From Acidobacteriota bacterium (lineage in GTDB: Bacteria > Acidobacteriota > Vicinamibacteria > Vicinamibacterales > JAKQTR01), in assembly GCA_026393755.1 (NCBI GenBank), contig JAPKZO010000019.1:1-64000 (forward strand): a DNA stretch of 64,000 nt, in the 5' to 3' direction. The position numbers and the translations under genes were made by a program. Below are positions 36,756 through 45,138 of the stretch, piece after piece. Under the pieces are notes generated by a model. That model worked only from the letters and a program-made list of their open reading frames with translations, was not told the DNA's origin and did no database searches. Position 1 is the first letter of the stretch. Each line of letters starts with the position of its first letter.

Positions 36756-38360
36756 CTACTCGGGCGCTGCAATCGGGCCGGGCCCATGGTGGGCTGGCCG
36801 GCGCATGAGGAGAATCAGCGGGAGCAGGGCGATGAACACCAGTCCCATTATCCAGAAGATGTCGATAAACGCCATCATGGCCGCTTGCCGCTGCACCATC
36901 CCGAACGCGGCGCCGTAGCTCCGTTGGACGGCCGTCGCGGCGTCGGATCCACGCGCGACAAACGCGGATGTCAGGCCCGCGAGAAACTGCTGCGAGCCCA
37001 CATCGTAGCCAGTGACGTGCGCGACCAGCACGCTGGTGTGCGTCTGGCGCTGGCGGGCCAGCAGCGTCTGCACGACGGCGATACCCACGCCCCCGCCGAT
37101 GTTCCGCATCAGGTTGAACAGGCTGGTCGCGTTGCCCATGTGTTCGCGCGAGATGCGATCCATCGACACCGTCGCCAGCGGCGTGAACAGCATGCCGAGA
37201 CCCACGCCCTGGAACACCTGTGGCCAGAAAATGTCCCAATAGCCGACGTCCATGTTCAACTGGCCCAGCCAGAAGAACGTGACGCCGGTCAGGATGAACC
37301 CCGCGGCCAGGATCTTCCGCGGGTCAAGACGGCCGATCAGGATGCCCACAAACGGCATCACCAGCAGCGTGCCGACACCCCGAGGAGCCATGGCGTTGCC
37401 GGCGGCCACCGCCGAATAGCCGAGCAGCGTCTGCAACATCACCGGCATGATGACCAGGCTGCCGTAGAGGACGAATCCGAGCAGCGTCATCAGCAGCACG
37501 CCGGCCGTGAATGTGCGCTCCTTGAAAATCCGGAAGTCGACGACGGGGTTGGAGACCAGCAGTTCGCGGATGATCAGGCCGATCAACCCCGCTGCTGCGA
37601 CGACCAGCAGCACGACGATCCAACTCGAGGAGAGCCAATCCTCCTTCTGGCCTTGATCGAGCGCGATCTGAAGCGCCGCGATCCCGATCCCGAGCAGCGT
37701 CAGGCCCCACCAGTCCACGCGCGACGACAGCCGGCGGATGTACGGCGGGTCGAAGATAAACGCCTCGACCATGAAGAAGGCCGCAACGCCAACCGGCACG
37801 TTGATATAGAAGACCCATCGCCAGCTGAGATTCTCGGTGAGCCATCCGCCAAGCAGCGGTCCCAGAATCGGCGCGACGACGATGCCGATCCCCCAGAAGG
37901 CCATGGCTTGTCCGCGCTTCCGGGGGGGGAACGCCTCCAGCATGATGGCCTGTGACAACGGCTGCATCACGCCGCCGGTCGCTCCCTGGATGATGCGGCA
38001 GGCAATCAGGAAGCCGAGCGACTGCGCGAGCCCACAGAGCACCGACGTGACCGTGAAGCCGACCACCGACAGCAGCAGCAGCCGCTTGCGCCCGAAGAAG
38101 CTGGCCAGCCAGCCCGTGATGGGCAGGATCACGGCGTTGGCGGCCAGGTACGTCGTCAGCGCCCAGGTGGATTCCTCAATGCTGGCCGACAGACTGCCCG
38201 CGATGTGGGGCAGCGACACGTTGACGACCGTGCTGTCGAGCACGACCATGAACGTGCCGGCCATCACCGCCAATGCCTGGAGCCAGGGATGGACATCGCC
38301 GCCGTCGCCGCTGGAGCCGGCGCCACCCTGGAACGACGCAGTCGGGGAATCGACGCTCAT
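36756..38360 (-). CDS. emrB: DHA2-family multidrug MFS transporter (EmrB/QacA type)
   Basis: The 534-residue protein has 14 predicted membrane helices, as expected for the DHA2 family. The family motif is MVVLDSTVVNVSLPHIAGSL in helix 1. ALTTYLAANAVILPITGWLA, FGRKRLLLLSVVGFTVTSVL, and motif C-like GIGIVVAPILGPLLGGWLTE in helix 5 follow. It exports hydrophobic drugs by proton antiport, working with the membrane-fusion and TolC proteins encoded just upstream (38485-41168), so drugs cross both membranes. A dispersed repeat lies nine bases before its ATG. Confidence 0.94.
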   Translation of the reverse strand: MSVDSPTASFQGGAGSSGDGGDVHPWLQALAVMAGTFMVVLDSTVVNVSLPHIAGSLSASIEESTWALTTYLAANAVILPITGWLASFFGRKRLLLLSVVGFTVTSVLCGLAQSLGFLIACRIIQGATGGVMQPLSQAIMLEAFPPRKRGQAMAFWGIGIVVAPILGPLLGGWLTENLSWRWVFYINVPVGVAAFFMVEAFIFDPPYIRRLSSRVDWWGLTLLGIGIAALQIALDQGQKEDWLSSSWIVVLLVVAAAGLIGLIIRELLVSNPVVDFRIFKERTFTAGVLLMTLLGFVLYGSLVIMPVMLQTLLGYSAVAAGNAMAPRGVGTLLVMPFVGILIGRLDPRKILAAGFILTGVTFFWLGQLNMDVGYWDIFWPQVFQGVGLGMLFTPLATVSMDRISREHMGNATSLFNLMRNIGGGVGIAVVQTLLARQRQTHTSVLVAHVTGYDVGSQQFLAGLTSAFVARGSDAATAVQRSYGAAFGMVQRQAAMMAFIDIFWIMGLVFIALLPLILLMRRPAHHGPGPIAAPE

Positions 38361-38369
38361 CGGGGTCAG

Positions 38370-38452
38370 CGCTTCGACTCGCGGTTACGGTTGCGCATCG
38401 TGTGAGGCGATCCTGTCATAAACGCTCGCTCAGCACTGAGTCCTGAGGGAAT
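38370..38452 (-). repeat. Dispersed ~83-bp repeat, copy 2 (upstream of emrB)
   Basis: This matches 9524-9606 in order and spacing (GCTTCGACTCGCG, GTTGCG, GCGATCC, AAACGCTCGCTCA, GTCCTGAGGGAAT). It fills most of the 124-base gap between emrA and emrB and ends nine bases before the emrB start on the minus strand. Confidence 0.65.
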
Positions 38453-38484
38453 ATGTTCGACGCCCACGTCATGCATCGAACGAT

Positions 38485-39702
38485 TCAGCGAGTCAAGATC
38501 GTTGCGGTGACCGACATGCCCGGTCGCAGCACGCGATCGGGCGTGGGGGGCTGGTCGAGCAGAATCTTTACCGGAATTCGCTGCACGACCTTGACGAAAT
38601 TGCCCGTGGCATTCTCGGGAGGCAGCAGGCTGAACCTGGCGCCCGTCGCCGCCGAAAGGCTGTCCACCTTGGCGGGGAAATCCTGGCCGTACATGTCGAC
38701 GTGAATGATTGCGCGCTGACCGGGCCGAACATCGTTTAGCTGCGTTTCCTTGAAGTTGGCCATGATCCAGATGTCGTCAAGCGCCACCACCGCGCACAGC
38801 GGCTGGCCGGCCTGGATCACCTGACCCGGTTCAACCGACTTCTTGCTCACGTAGCCTCGAACCGGCGCCTTCACTTGGGTGTACTGGAGGTTGAACTCGG
38901 CCTGGTGCAGCGCGGCCGTCGCCTGGGCCACGCGAGCCTCGGCCGACGCGGCGCGCGCCTTGATGACCGTGACTTGCTCCGGAGCCGTCTGGGCGGTGCG
39001 CAAGTCGGCCTGAACCTGCTGGGTCTGCTGAAGCGCCTGCGCCCGGCGCCCTTCGGCAGCCAGGACAGCCTGTTCGGCGTCGGCCAGAGCGGCCATGGCG
39101 GCCTCCGTGTTGGCCGCCGCGGCTTCGGCAGCGGTTGCGGCCAGGTCGAACTGCTGTTGCGATATCTCGTCCTTCGCGACGAGCGGCTTCATGCGCTCCA
39201 GGTCCTTGGCGGCGCGAGCCTGATTCGCTCGGGCTTCCCGCACTCTGGCCTGGGCGGACGCCCGTCGCGCCCGCGCCGACTCGATGTCCTTTCCGGCGAT
39301 GTCAATGCCGGTCTGCGAGCGCTCCACGGCCGTCCGCGCCGTGGTCAACTGACTCGACGTTGTCGTCATCGTGATGGGGACACCCGATCGCGCGGCATCA
39401 AGCGCGGCCGTCGCATCCGCAAGATCCGCCTGCGCGCGCGCCAGGGCGACCTCGTAATCACGCGAGTCGATCGTGACGAGGACCGCGCCGGCTTCCACCA
39501 ACTGGTTCTCGTGAATGTTGACGGCGAGCACCGTGCCGCCAACCCTCGCCGCGAGCGGCGTGATGTGTCCGTCGACCTGGGCATTGTCGGTGGATTCCCG
39601 TCCGCTGTAGTACCAGAACGCCAGGATGCCCACCAGCGCGCCGACCACGACGACCCCGATCACGGCGGCCCGCGCCCGGGGATTCTCATTCATGAACGCC
39701 AT
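38485..39702 (-). CDS. emrA: HlyD/EmrA-type membrane fusion protein
   Basis: The 405-residue periplasmic adaptor has a short cytoplasmic start and one membrane helix (AAVIGVVVVGALVGILAFWY). A split lipoyl/barrel-sandwich domain follows (TDNAQVDGHITPLAARVGGT, VLAVNIHENQLVEAGAVLVT and later LQYTQVKAPVRGYVSKKSVE, PGQVIQAGQPLCAVVALDDI). A long Ala-rich coiled coil lies between them (about 85-270). The end has the beta-barrel part IMANFKETQLNDVRPGQRAI. It connects EmrB in the inner membrane to TolC. Its ATG overlaps the tolC stop (TAATG). Confidence 0.93.
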   Translation of the reverse strand: MAFMNENPRARAAVIGVVVVGALVGILAFWYYSGRESTDNAQVDGHITPLAARVGGTVLAVNIHENQLVEAGAVLVTIDSRDYEVALARAQADLADATAALDAARSGVPITMTTTSSQLTTARTAVERSQTGIDIAGKDIESARARRASAQARVREARANQARAAKDLERMKPLVAKDEISQQQFDLAATAAEAAAANTEAAMAALADAEQAVLAAEGRRAQALQQTQQVQADLRTAQTAPEQVTVIKARAASAEARVAQATAALHQAEFNLQYTQVKAPVRGYVSKKSVEPGQVIQAGQPLCAVVALDDIWIMANFKETQLNDVRPGQRAIIHVDMYGQDFPAKVDSLSAATGARFSLLPPENATGNFVKVVQRIPVKILLDQPPTPDRVLRPGMSVTATILTR

Positions 39703-41168
39703 TACTGCTGTCCTCCAAGAAAGCGCTCCACCGACGCTTCCGCAATCCCAAGGGCGCGCGCGAGAGCGCCTTTGGCGAGACTGTGCGCGAACTGGCTCGA
39801 AATCAGGTTGTCGCTGGCTGTCGCGACCGCTTCCTGGGCCTGCACCACCTCGACATGACTGGCAATACCGGCCGAGAACCGATCCTGGGCTTGTGTCAGT
39901 TGCAGGGCCGCCAGTTCGGACGCCCCCTGGGCGACCTTGACGCGCTGGCCGGCGGCGTCAACGTCGAGCAGGGCAGCGCGGACCTCATACTCGATGCGCG
40001 CCGCCAGATCCGCGAGTTGCGCCCGTTCCTGCCGTAACGATGCCGTCGCCGCCAGAATGCGGCTTCGTTCTCGGCCCGCCTGGAAGATCGGGACGGAGAT
40101 CGACGCGACTAGAGAATAGGTCCGCAGCGCCGACCCCCACTGCTGGCCGATATTGCCGACATCGGCGGCGAGACCCAGCGTTGGAAGCAGACTGCCATAA
40201 GCGGCCTGGCGCGAGAACTCGGCCGCCTTCAGCAGCTCCACTGCGCTCTTGTAGTCGGCACGTGCCGCCATGGCTCTCGAGATCGCCTCGGTCGGAGACA
40301 GATTGTCGAGTGCGGCGTAGGGAAATCGATCAGACAGATCGTACTCCTGCCGGAGAGGGAGCCCGATGGCGCGCGCAAGCTGCAACTTCTGTTTCGCGAA
40401 CTCGTTCTCGAAATAGATCACGCGCTGACGCTGGTTCTCCACTTGCACCTGCGCCCGAATCGTCTCGACGCCGGCGGCCATGCCGGCCTGTTTCAGCGCG
40501 ACGGCCCGGTCGTAGAGCGCCTGGGCGGTGCTCAACTGCGCCCGCGCGGCTTCGATTCGGCTCTGGGTCGAGACCAGTTGCAGGTACATTCCCGCGACCA
40601 CGACGACGACCTGGTCGCGTACGTCCTGGTTGGCGTAGGCGGCGGCCGCCTTGATGGCGTTGCCGCTGCGGGCAGATTCGATCGCGCCGTAACTGAACAA
40701 CGTCTGCGTCACTGACAGCCGGCGATCCGAAATATCGAACGGCCCGACAATCGGGGATTGACCAGGCGCGACCGGAATCCCAAACGCTTCCAGGTTGATC
40801 TGTTCGGTGGCCTGCATCAGGGAGGCCGACACCGTCGGCAGCAGTCCGCTCCAGGCCGCCCACCTGGCGGCATCTGCCGACTTGACGCGCTGCTCGCCCA
40901 GGACAGCGGCGAGATTGTGCGCGAGGCCTCGCGCGAGCGCGTCGTGCAGCGAGAGCCGCATGCGTCCGGGAGCGACCGCTCCGGTCGGGACGCCGCCGGC
41001 CAGCGGAGAAGCGCCGAGCCCGGCAGCGATGCTCGCGGGCGAGATCGCGGCCAGGCTGGCGCCGGTATCGCGCGGAGCCTCGGGCGGACCGGTCTGGGCC
41101 GCGGCCGGTGTCACCAGCGCAAACAGCGACCACGTCGCCGGAAGAATCACGCGGAACAGACGAGTCAT
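39702..41168 (-). CDS. tolC: TolC-family outer membrane efflux protein
   Basis: The 488-residue protein has a signal peptide (ILPATWSLFALVTPAAAQ) and two repeats of the outer-membrane-factor domain. Typical stretches are RLSLHDALARGLAHNLAAVL, LFSYGAIESARSGNAIKAAA and VQVENQRQRVIYFENEFAKQ. A second repeat has LADLAARIEYEVRAALLDVD and LTQAQDRFSAGIASHVEVVQ. The trimer forms the exit duct for the EmrAB pump encoded downstream. ATG 41168 is chosen, with TGAGGGAG nine bases upstream. It is the first gene of tolC-emrA-emrB; no dedicated regulator gene lies next to it. Confidence 0.93.
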   Translation of the reverse strand: MTRLFRVILPATWSLFALVTPAAAQTGPPEAPRDTGASLAAISPASIAAGLGASPLAGGVPTGAVAPGRMRLSLHDALARGLAHNLAAVLGEQRVKSADAARWAAWSGLLPTVSASLMQATEQINLEAFGIPVAPGQSPIVGPFDISDRRLSVTQTLFSYGAIESARSGNAIKAAAAYANQDVRDQVVVVVAGMYLQLVSTQSRIEAARAQLSTAQALYDRAVALKQAGMAAGVETIRAQVQVENQRQRVIYFENEFAKQKLQLARAIGLPLRQEYDLSDRFPYAALDNLSPTEAISRAMAARADYKSAVELLKAAEFSRQAAYGSLLPTLGLAADVGNIGQQWGSALRTYSLVASISVPIFQAGRERSRILAATASLRQERAQLADLAARIEYEVRAALLDVDAAGQRVKVAQGASELAALQLTQAQDRFSAGIASHVEVVQAQEAVATASDNLISSQFAHSLAKGALARALGIAEASVERFLGGQQ

Positions 41169-41227
41169 AGGTGGGTACTCCCTCAAACAGACAATCTTCG
41201 GATCGTATCCGAGAATCGTGGAAATGT

Positions 41228-41354
41228 GGGGTCGGGACGAATTATCGGCAAGGTCTCGTTCGGATTACAATTCTGTCGTCTTCTAGGGAATCACTCGGGG
41301 CGACTACAATCTTGTCGCGAGAGATCCACAGCGACAATATTTCGGTCCGACCCC
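41228..41354. repeat. 127-bp palindromic element, copy 1 (before iadA)
   Basis: The left end GGGGTCGGGACGAAT and right end TTTCGGTCCGACCCC are imperfect inverted copies. The inside is also partly symmetric and repeats a TACAAT-CT-GTCG motif. The copy at 43981-44107 has the same length and aligns over both outer ~55 bases. The element ends 17 bases before GTG 41372. It has no coding capacity and looks like a MITE or mobile leader element. Confidence 0.75.
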
Positions 41355-41371
41355 TTCCACTGAGGGAACCC

Positions 41372-42547
41372 GTGTTACTGCTCAAGAACGCCGACATCTA
41401 CGCGCCTGCGCAGATCGGTCGTGGCGACATCCTCGTGGCGGGCGGACGCATCGTGCGCGTGGAGCCCGACATCCGAATCCCCGACGAGTACTGCGATGTG
41501 GTGGATGCGGGAGGATTCATCGCGGTGCCGGGCCTGATTGATGGGCACGTCCACGTGACGGGCGGCGGCGGGGAGGGCGGGTACGCGACTCGCACGCCTG
41601 AGATGCCGCTCTCCGATGCCGTGCGCGGAGGCGTGACGACGGTCGTCGGATGCCTCGGAACCGACGGCGTGACGCGCAGCCTCGCCGGGTTGCTCGCCAA
41701 GGCGAGGGGCCTCGAAGCGGAAGGCATCAGCACCTTCATCTACACGGGCCATTACGCCGTGCCGGTGTATACGCTGACGGGAAGTATCGAGCGCGATCTG
41801 CTGCTCGTCGACAAGATCATCGGCGTCGGCGAAGTGGCCCTGTCCGATCACCGATCCTCGCAGCCGACCTTTGATCAGTTCGCGCGCCTGGCCGCCGAGG
41901 CCCGCCGGGGCGGGATGCTCTCGGGCAAAGCGGGCATCGTCAACGTGCACATGGGGGACGGGCCGCGGGGTCTCGCGCTCATCCGGCGTGTGGTGGAGGA
42001 GACCGAGATTCCGATCAGGCAGTTTCTGCCCACCCACATCAACCGGAATCCGACCCTCTTCGAGGAGGGGATCGCGTATGCGAAGTCCGGCGGCCTGGTG
42101 GATCTGACCACGTCAACGGTTCCCGCGTTCCTTGCCGAGGGCGAGGTGAAGTGCAGCGCCGGCCTGCGCGCCATGATCGAGGCTGGCGTCGACGTCTCAC
42201 ATATCACGTTTACGTCGGATGGACAGGGCAGCCTGCCGGATTTCGACGCGCAGGGGCGGTTGCGGCGCCTCGAGATCGGGCGGGTGACGAGCCTGTTCGC
42301 CGAGGTTCGCGACGCCGTGCGCAGCGAGCGGGTCCCCCTCGAGATTGCGCTGCAGGTCGTGACCTCGACGCCGGCGCGCATCCTGAAACTCAGCGGGAAA
42401 GGGGCTCTGGCGGCAGGTGCTGACGCGGACATCGTCCTGCTCGATCCGGGCGATCTCGCGATCTGCGGCACGATCGCGAAGGGACGCTGGCTGATGCGGG
42501 ACCGGCACGTGCTGGTGAAGGGGACGTTTGAATGGCCTGACGTATGA
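41372..42547 (+). CDS. iadA: Isoaspartyl dipeptidase
   Basis: IadA hydrolyses isoaspartyl dipeptides that come from damaged proteins. The 391-residue length matches the E. coli enzyme (390). The amidohydrolase fold shows VVDAGGFIAVPGLIDGHVHV (HxH metal site) followed by TGGGGEGGYATRTPEM, VVGCLGTDGVTRSLAGLLAK, TYTLTG-like VPVYTLTGSIERDLLLVDKI, VGEVALSDHRSSQPTFDQFA, FLPTHINRNPTLF and FTSDGQGSLPDFD. GTG 41372 is the start because GAGGGA sits just before it and upstream codons come from the repeat element. Its stop overlaps ATG 42544, the former coupled start of the transporter gene. Confidence 0.92.
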   Translation: MLLLKNADIYAPAQIGRGDILVAGGRIVRVEPDIRIPDEYCDVVDAGGFIAVPGLIDGHVHVTGGGGEGGYATRTPEMPLSDAVRGGVTTVVGCLGTDGVTRSLAGLLAKARGLEAEGISTFIYTGHYAVPVYTLTGSIERDLLLVDKIIGVGEVALSDHRSSQPTFDQFARLAAEARRGGMLSGKAGIVNVHMGDGPRGLALIRRVVEETEIPIRQFLPTHINRNPTLFEEGIAYAKSGGLVDLTTSTVPAFLAEGEVKCSAGLRAMIEAGVDVSHITFTSDGQGSLPDFDAQGRLRRLEIGRVTSLFAEVRDAVRSERVPLEIALQVVTSTPARILKLSGKGALAAGADADIVLLDPGDLAICGTIAKGRWLMRDRHVLVKGTFEWPDV

Positions 42548-42561
42548 CGACTGAGAGAACG

Positions 42562-42587
42562 CCGCTGTTCGCCCCCGCTGTTCGCCC
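42562..42587 (+). repeat. 13-bp perfect tandem duplication at the transporter 5' end
   Basis: CCGCTGTTCGCCC occurs twice head to tail (42562-42574 and 42575-42587). Removing one copy would join ATG 42544 in frame to the transporter frame. As present, ATG 42544 reads into a different frame. Confidence 0.85.
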
Positions 42588-42595
42588 GGCTGGTG

Positions 42596-43981
42596 ATGCC
42601 TCACACGCTTGTGCTGGTGATGGTGCTGGTCATCCTGGTGGTCGCGGTCTCGTGGGTCGTCCCCTCCGGGGAGTACCAGCGCGTCAAGGTGCAGACGAGC
42701 GAGGGGACGCGAAACATCACCGTGGCGGGAACCTACCGCGAGGTGCCCAAGGTGTACCTCGGGCCGCAGATGGTGCTCGAATCGCCGATCAAGGGATTCA
42801 TGGACGGCGCCCTGCTCATCTGCTTCCTGCTGGTGATTGGCGGCAGTTTCGCGATCTTCCAGGAGACGGGAGCCGTCGAATCAGGCATCCATCGGCTGAC
42901 CGATGCCATCAGCGCCCGGCCGTATCTCGAGTGGATTCTGATTCCGCTGCTGATGACGATCTTCTCGCTGGGCGGCTCCGTGTTCGGCATGTCCGAAGAG
43001 GTCATTCCGTTTGTGATGATCTTCATCCCGCTGGCGCGCCGCCTCGGCTACGACTCGATCGTGGGCGTGTCGATCCCGTTCCTCGGCGCCGCTGCCGGCT
43101 TTGCGGCCGCCTTCTTCAATCCCTTCACGGTCGGCATCTCGCAGAGCATCGCGGGAATCCCGCTGTACTCCGGGCTCGGGTACCGTCTGGTGTCGTGGGT
43201 GATCGGCACCGCGGTGACGATTGCGTACGTCGTGTGGTACGCGCGGCGGGTCAAGCGGAATCCCGAACTGAGCCCGGTGCGTGATCTCGATCTCCAGCGC
43301 GAGGCTGTCGCTTCACACGGTGTGGCCGATGCCGGGTGGGATGCCAGGCATGTCGCCGCGCTGTCCCTCTTCGTCGCCTCGATGGTGCTGCTCGTCGTGG
43401 GCGTGCTCAAGTGGCAGTGGTACATCGACCAGATTGCCGTGCTGTTTCTCGGGATGGGGATCGTGATCGGACTGGTTGGCGGCCTCGGGCCAAGCCGGAT
43501 TGCCCGCACCTTCGTCGCGGGCGCCAGGGACATGGTCGGCGTGGTCTTTATCGTCGCGTGCGCCCGTGCATTACTCGTCATCGCGCAGGAAGCGAAGATT
43601 CTCGACACGATGCTCTACGCGGCGTCCGGCACACTGTCGCTCCTGCCGGTCGGCGTGATCGCGCAGGTGATGTTCCTCATCCAGTGCGTGATCAATTTCT
43701 TCATCCACTCCGGCACGGCGCAGGCCGCCCTGACCATGCCCATCATGGCGCCGCTGGCGGATCTGGTTGGGATTACACGGCAGACGGCGGTCTATGCCTA
43801 CCAGTTGTGCGAATTCATCAATCCGATCCTGCCGACCAGCGCTGTCACCATGGGCGTGCTCGGAGCGGGGAAGATTCCGTGGGAACGGTGGGCGAGATGG
43901 TTCTTCCCGCTGATGCTGATTCTGACCGTGCTGAGTTTTCTGCTGCTCATCCCCCCTGTGCTCCTGTTCCGCTGGGAGTAG
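42596..43981 (+). CDS. YfcC-type basic amino acid/C4-dicarboxylate-like transporter
   Basis: The 461-residue membrane protein starts with MPHTLVLVMVLVILVVAVSW, then VVPSGEYQRV, and has about eleven helices. Conserved parts are LLICFLLVIGGSFAIFQETG, FGMSEEVIPFVMIFIPLARR, FFNPFTVGISQSIAGIPLYS, VINFFIHSGTAQAALTMPIM and LCEFINPILPTSAVTMGVLG, as in the YfcC/ArcD-like (DcuC-related) family. It probably moves amino acids or peptide products. It directly follows the dipeptidase iadA, which suggests uptake of or exchange with the released amino acids. A 13-bp duplication removes the coupled start at 42544; GTG 42593 or ATG 42596 remain. The protein may thus lack about ten N-terminal residues. Confidence 0.82.
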   Translation: MPHTLVLVMVLVILVVAVSWVVPSGEYQRVKVQTSEGTRNITVAGTYREVPKVYLGPQMVLESPIKGFMDGALLICFLLVIGGSFAIFQETGAVESGIHRLTDAISARPYLEWILIPLLMTIFSLGGSVFGMSEEVIPFVMIFIPLARRLGYDSIVGVSIPFLGAAAGFAAAFFNPFTVGISQSIAGIPLYSGLGYRLVSWVIGTAVTIAYVVWYARRVKRNPELSPVRDLDLQREAVASHGVADAGWDARHVAALSLFVASMVLLVVGVLKWQWYIDQIAVLFLGMGIVIGLVGGLGPSRIARTFVAGARDMVGVVFIVACARALLVIAQEAKILDTMLYAASGTLSLLPVGVIAQVMFLIQCVINFFIHSGTAQAALTMPIMAPLADLVGITRQTAVYAYQLCEFINPILPTSAVTMGVLGAGKIPWERWARWFFPLMLILTVLSFLLLIPPVLLFRWE

Positions 43982-44107
43982 AGGTCGTGACGATTCATCG
44001 ACAAGGTCTCGTTCAGATTACAATTCTATGGTTCTGTCTGTTGGCGTGAGCGCCCGTTGCGATTCTGTAACGAGAAAAGCATGCCGACACTGATTCGTCC
44101 CGACCCC
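43981..44107. repeat. 127-bp palindromic element, copy 2 (before the DUF362 gene)
   Basis: Left end GAGGTCGTGACGATTCATCG and right end GATTCGTCCCGACCCC mirror each other. The stretch CAAGGTCTCGTTCAGATTAC followed by AATTCTA is almost the same as in copy 1. It begins at the last base of the transporter stop codon and ends 15 bases before ATG 44123. Confidence 0.75.
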
Positions 44108-44122
44108 CTATCCGGAGGACGT

Positions 44123-45121
44123 ATGGTACGGCTGGCTAGCGACCTCGACAGGCGTGATTTCATCCGCGTCGTGACATCAGGCATGGCGCTCCTGCCGGCC
44201 CTTGGCACCTCGGGGTTGGCGCAGGTGCTGGGACCTCGTCGCAGCCGGGTGGCGATCGTCAGGACCACCGATCGGAAACGGGGCGTGACCGACGTCCTCA
44301 AGTTGCTGAACCTGAAGGCCGTCAAGGGCAAGAAGGTCGTCATCAAGCCGAACTTCAATTCGGCCGATGACACGCCCGGATCGACGCACAACGACACGCT
44401 GTCCCAGCTCGTGACGGAACTGCACGCGCTGAACGCCCGCGGCGTGACGCTGGGCGAATCGAGCGGGCCTCCGCAGACCCAGGGCGTCATGGAGAAGAAG
44501 GGCACGTTCGATCTCGCCAAGCAGTTCCGCTTCGACATCGTGGACTACGAGCAGAACACCGAGAAGGACTGGGTGACGTTTCCGGCGGCCGGCTCCCACT
44601 GGTCCGAAGGGTTCACTCTGCCGCGCCTGATCGTCGATGCCGAGTACACGGTATCGACCTGCTGCCTCAAGACGCACGGGTCTGGCGGCGTGTTCAGCAT
44701 GTCGCTCAAGCTCGCCGTCGGGCTGACGCCCAAGTCGATCCGGCGGGGCATGCATCGGTCGCCCGACATGCGTCGGATGATTGCCGAGCTCAACACCGGC
44801 TACAGACCGAACCTCATCGTGCTGGATGGCGTGGCCGCGTTCACCGACGGCGGACCCTCGCGAGGCGAGTTGAAGGCGGGCAACGTGATGATCGCCGGTG
44901 ACGATCGCGTCGCGGTTGACGCGGTCGGCGTCGCGGTGCTCAAGTCGCTGGGGGCCAATCAGGCGATCATGGGCCGTAAGATCTTCGAGCAGGAACAGAT
45001 CGCGCGTGCTGTCGACCTGAAACTCGGCGTGGCGAGTGCGGACGCGATTGACCTGGTGACGGGCGATGCCGACAGCAAGGCCATGGCCGACACCCTCAGG
45101 CCCATCCTCGCCGAGGGGTAG
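44123..45121 (+). CDS. DUF362 family protein with twin-arginine signal
   Basis: The 332-residue protein has a Tat-type signal (LDRRDFIRVVTSGMALLPAL), so it should be exported folded, probably with a cofactor. The DUF362 domain shows VVIKPNFNSADDTPGSTHND, VTLGESSGPPQTQGVMEKKG, STCCLKTHGSGGVFSMSLKL, NLIVLDGVAAFTDGGPSRGE and GDDRVAVDAVGVAVLKSLGA. In this family the Cys and Asp/Asn residues bind metals or Fe-S clusters in some members, but function is not established. No ferredoxin domain is attached here. ATG 44123 follows CCGGAGGAC closely. A repeat element lies just upstream. Confidence 0.85.
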   Translation: MVRLASDLDRRDFIRVVTSGMALLPALGTSGLAQVLGPRRSRVAIVRTTDRKRGVTDVLKLLNLKAVKGKKVVIKPNFNSADDTPGSTHNDTLSQLVTELHALNARGVTLGESSGPPQTQGVMEKKGTFDLAKQFRFDIVDYEQNTEKDWVTFPAAGSHWSEGFTLPRLIVDAEYTVSTCCLKTHGSGGVFSMSLKLAVGLTPKSIRRGMHRSPDMRRMIAELNTGYRPNLIVLDGVAAFTDGGPSRGELKAGNVMIAGDDRVAVDAVGVAVLKSLGANQAIMGRKIFEQEQIARAVDLKLGVASADAIDLVTGDADSKAMADTLRPILAEG

Positions 45122-45138
45122 AGGGCGCCCGGGACGCG

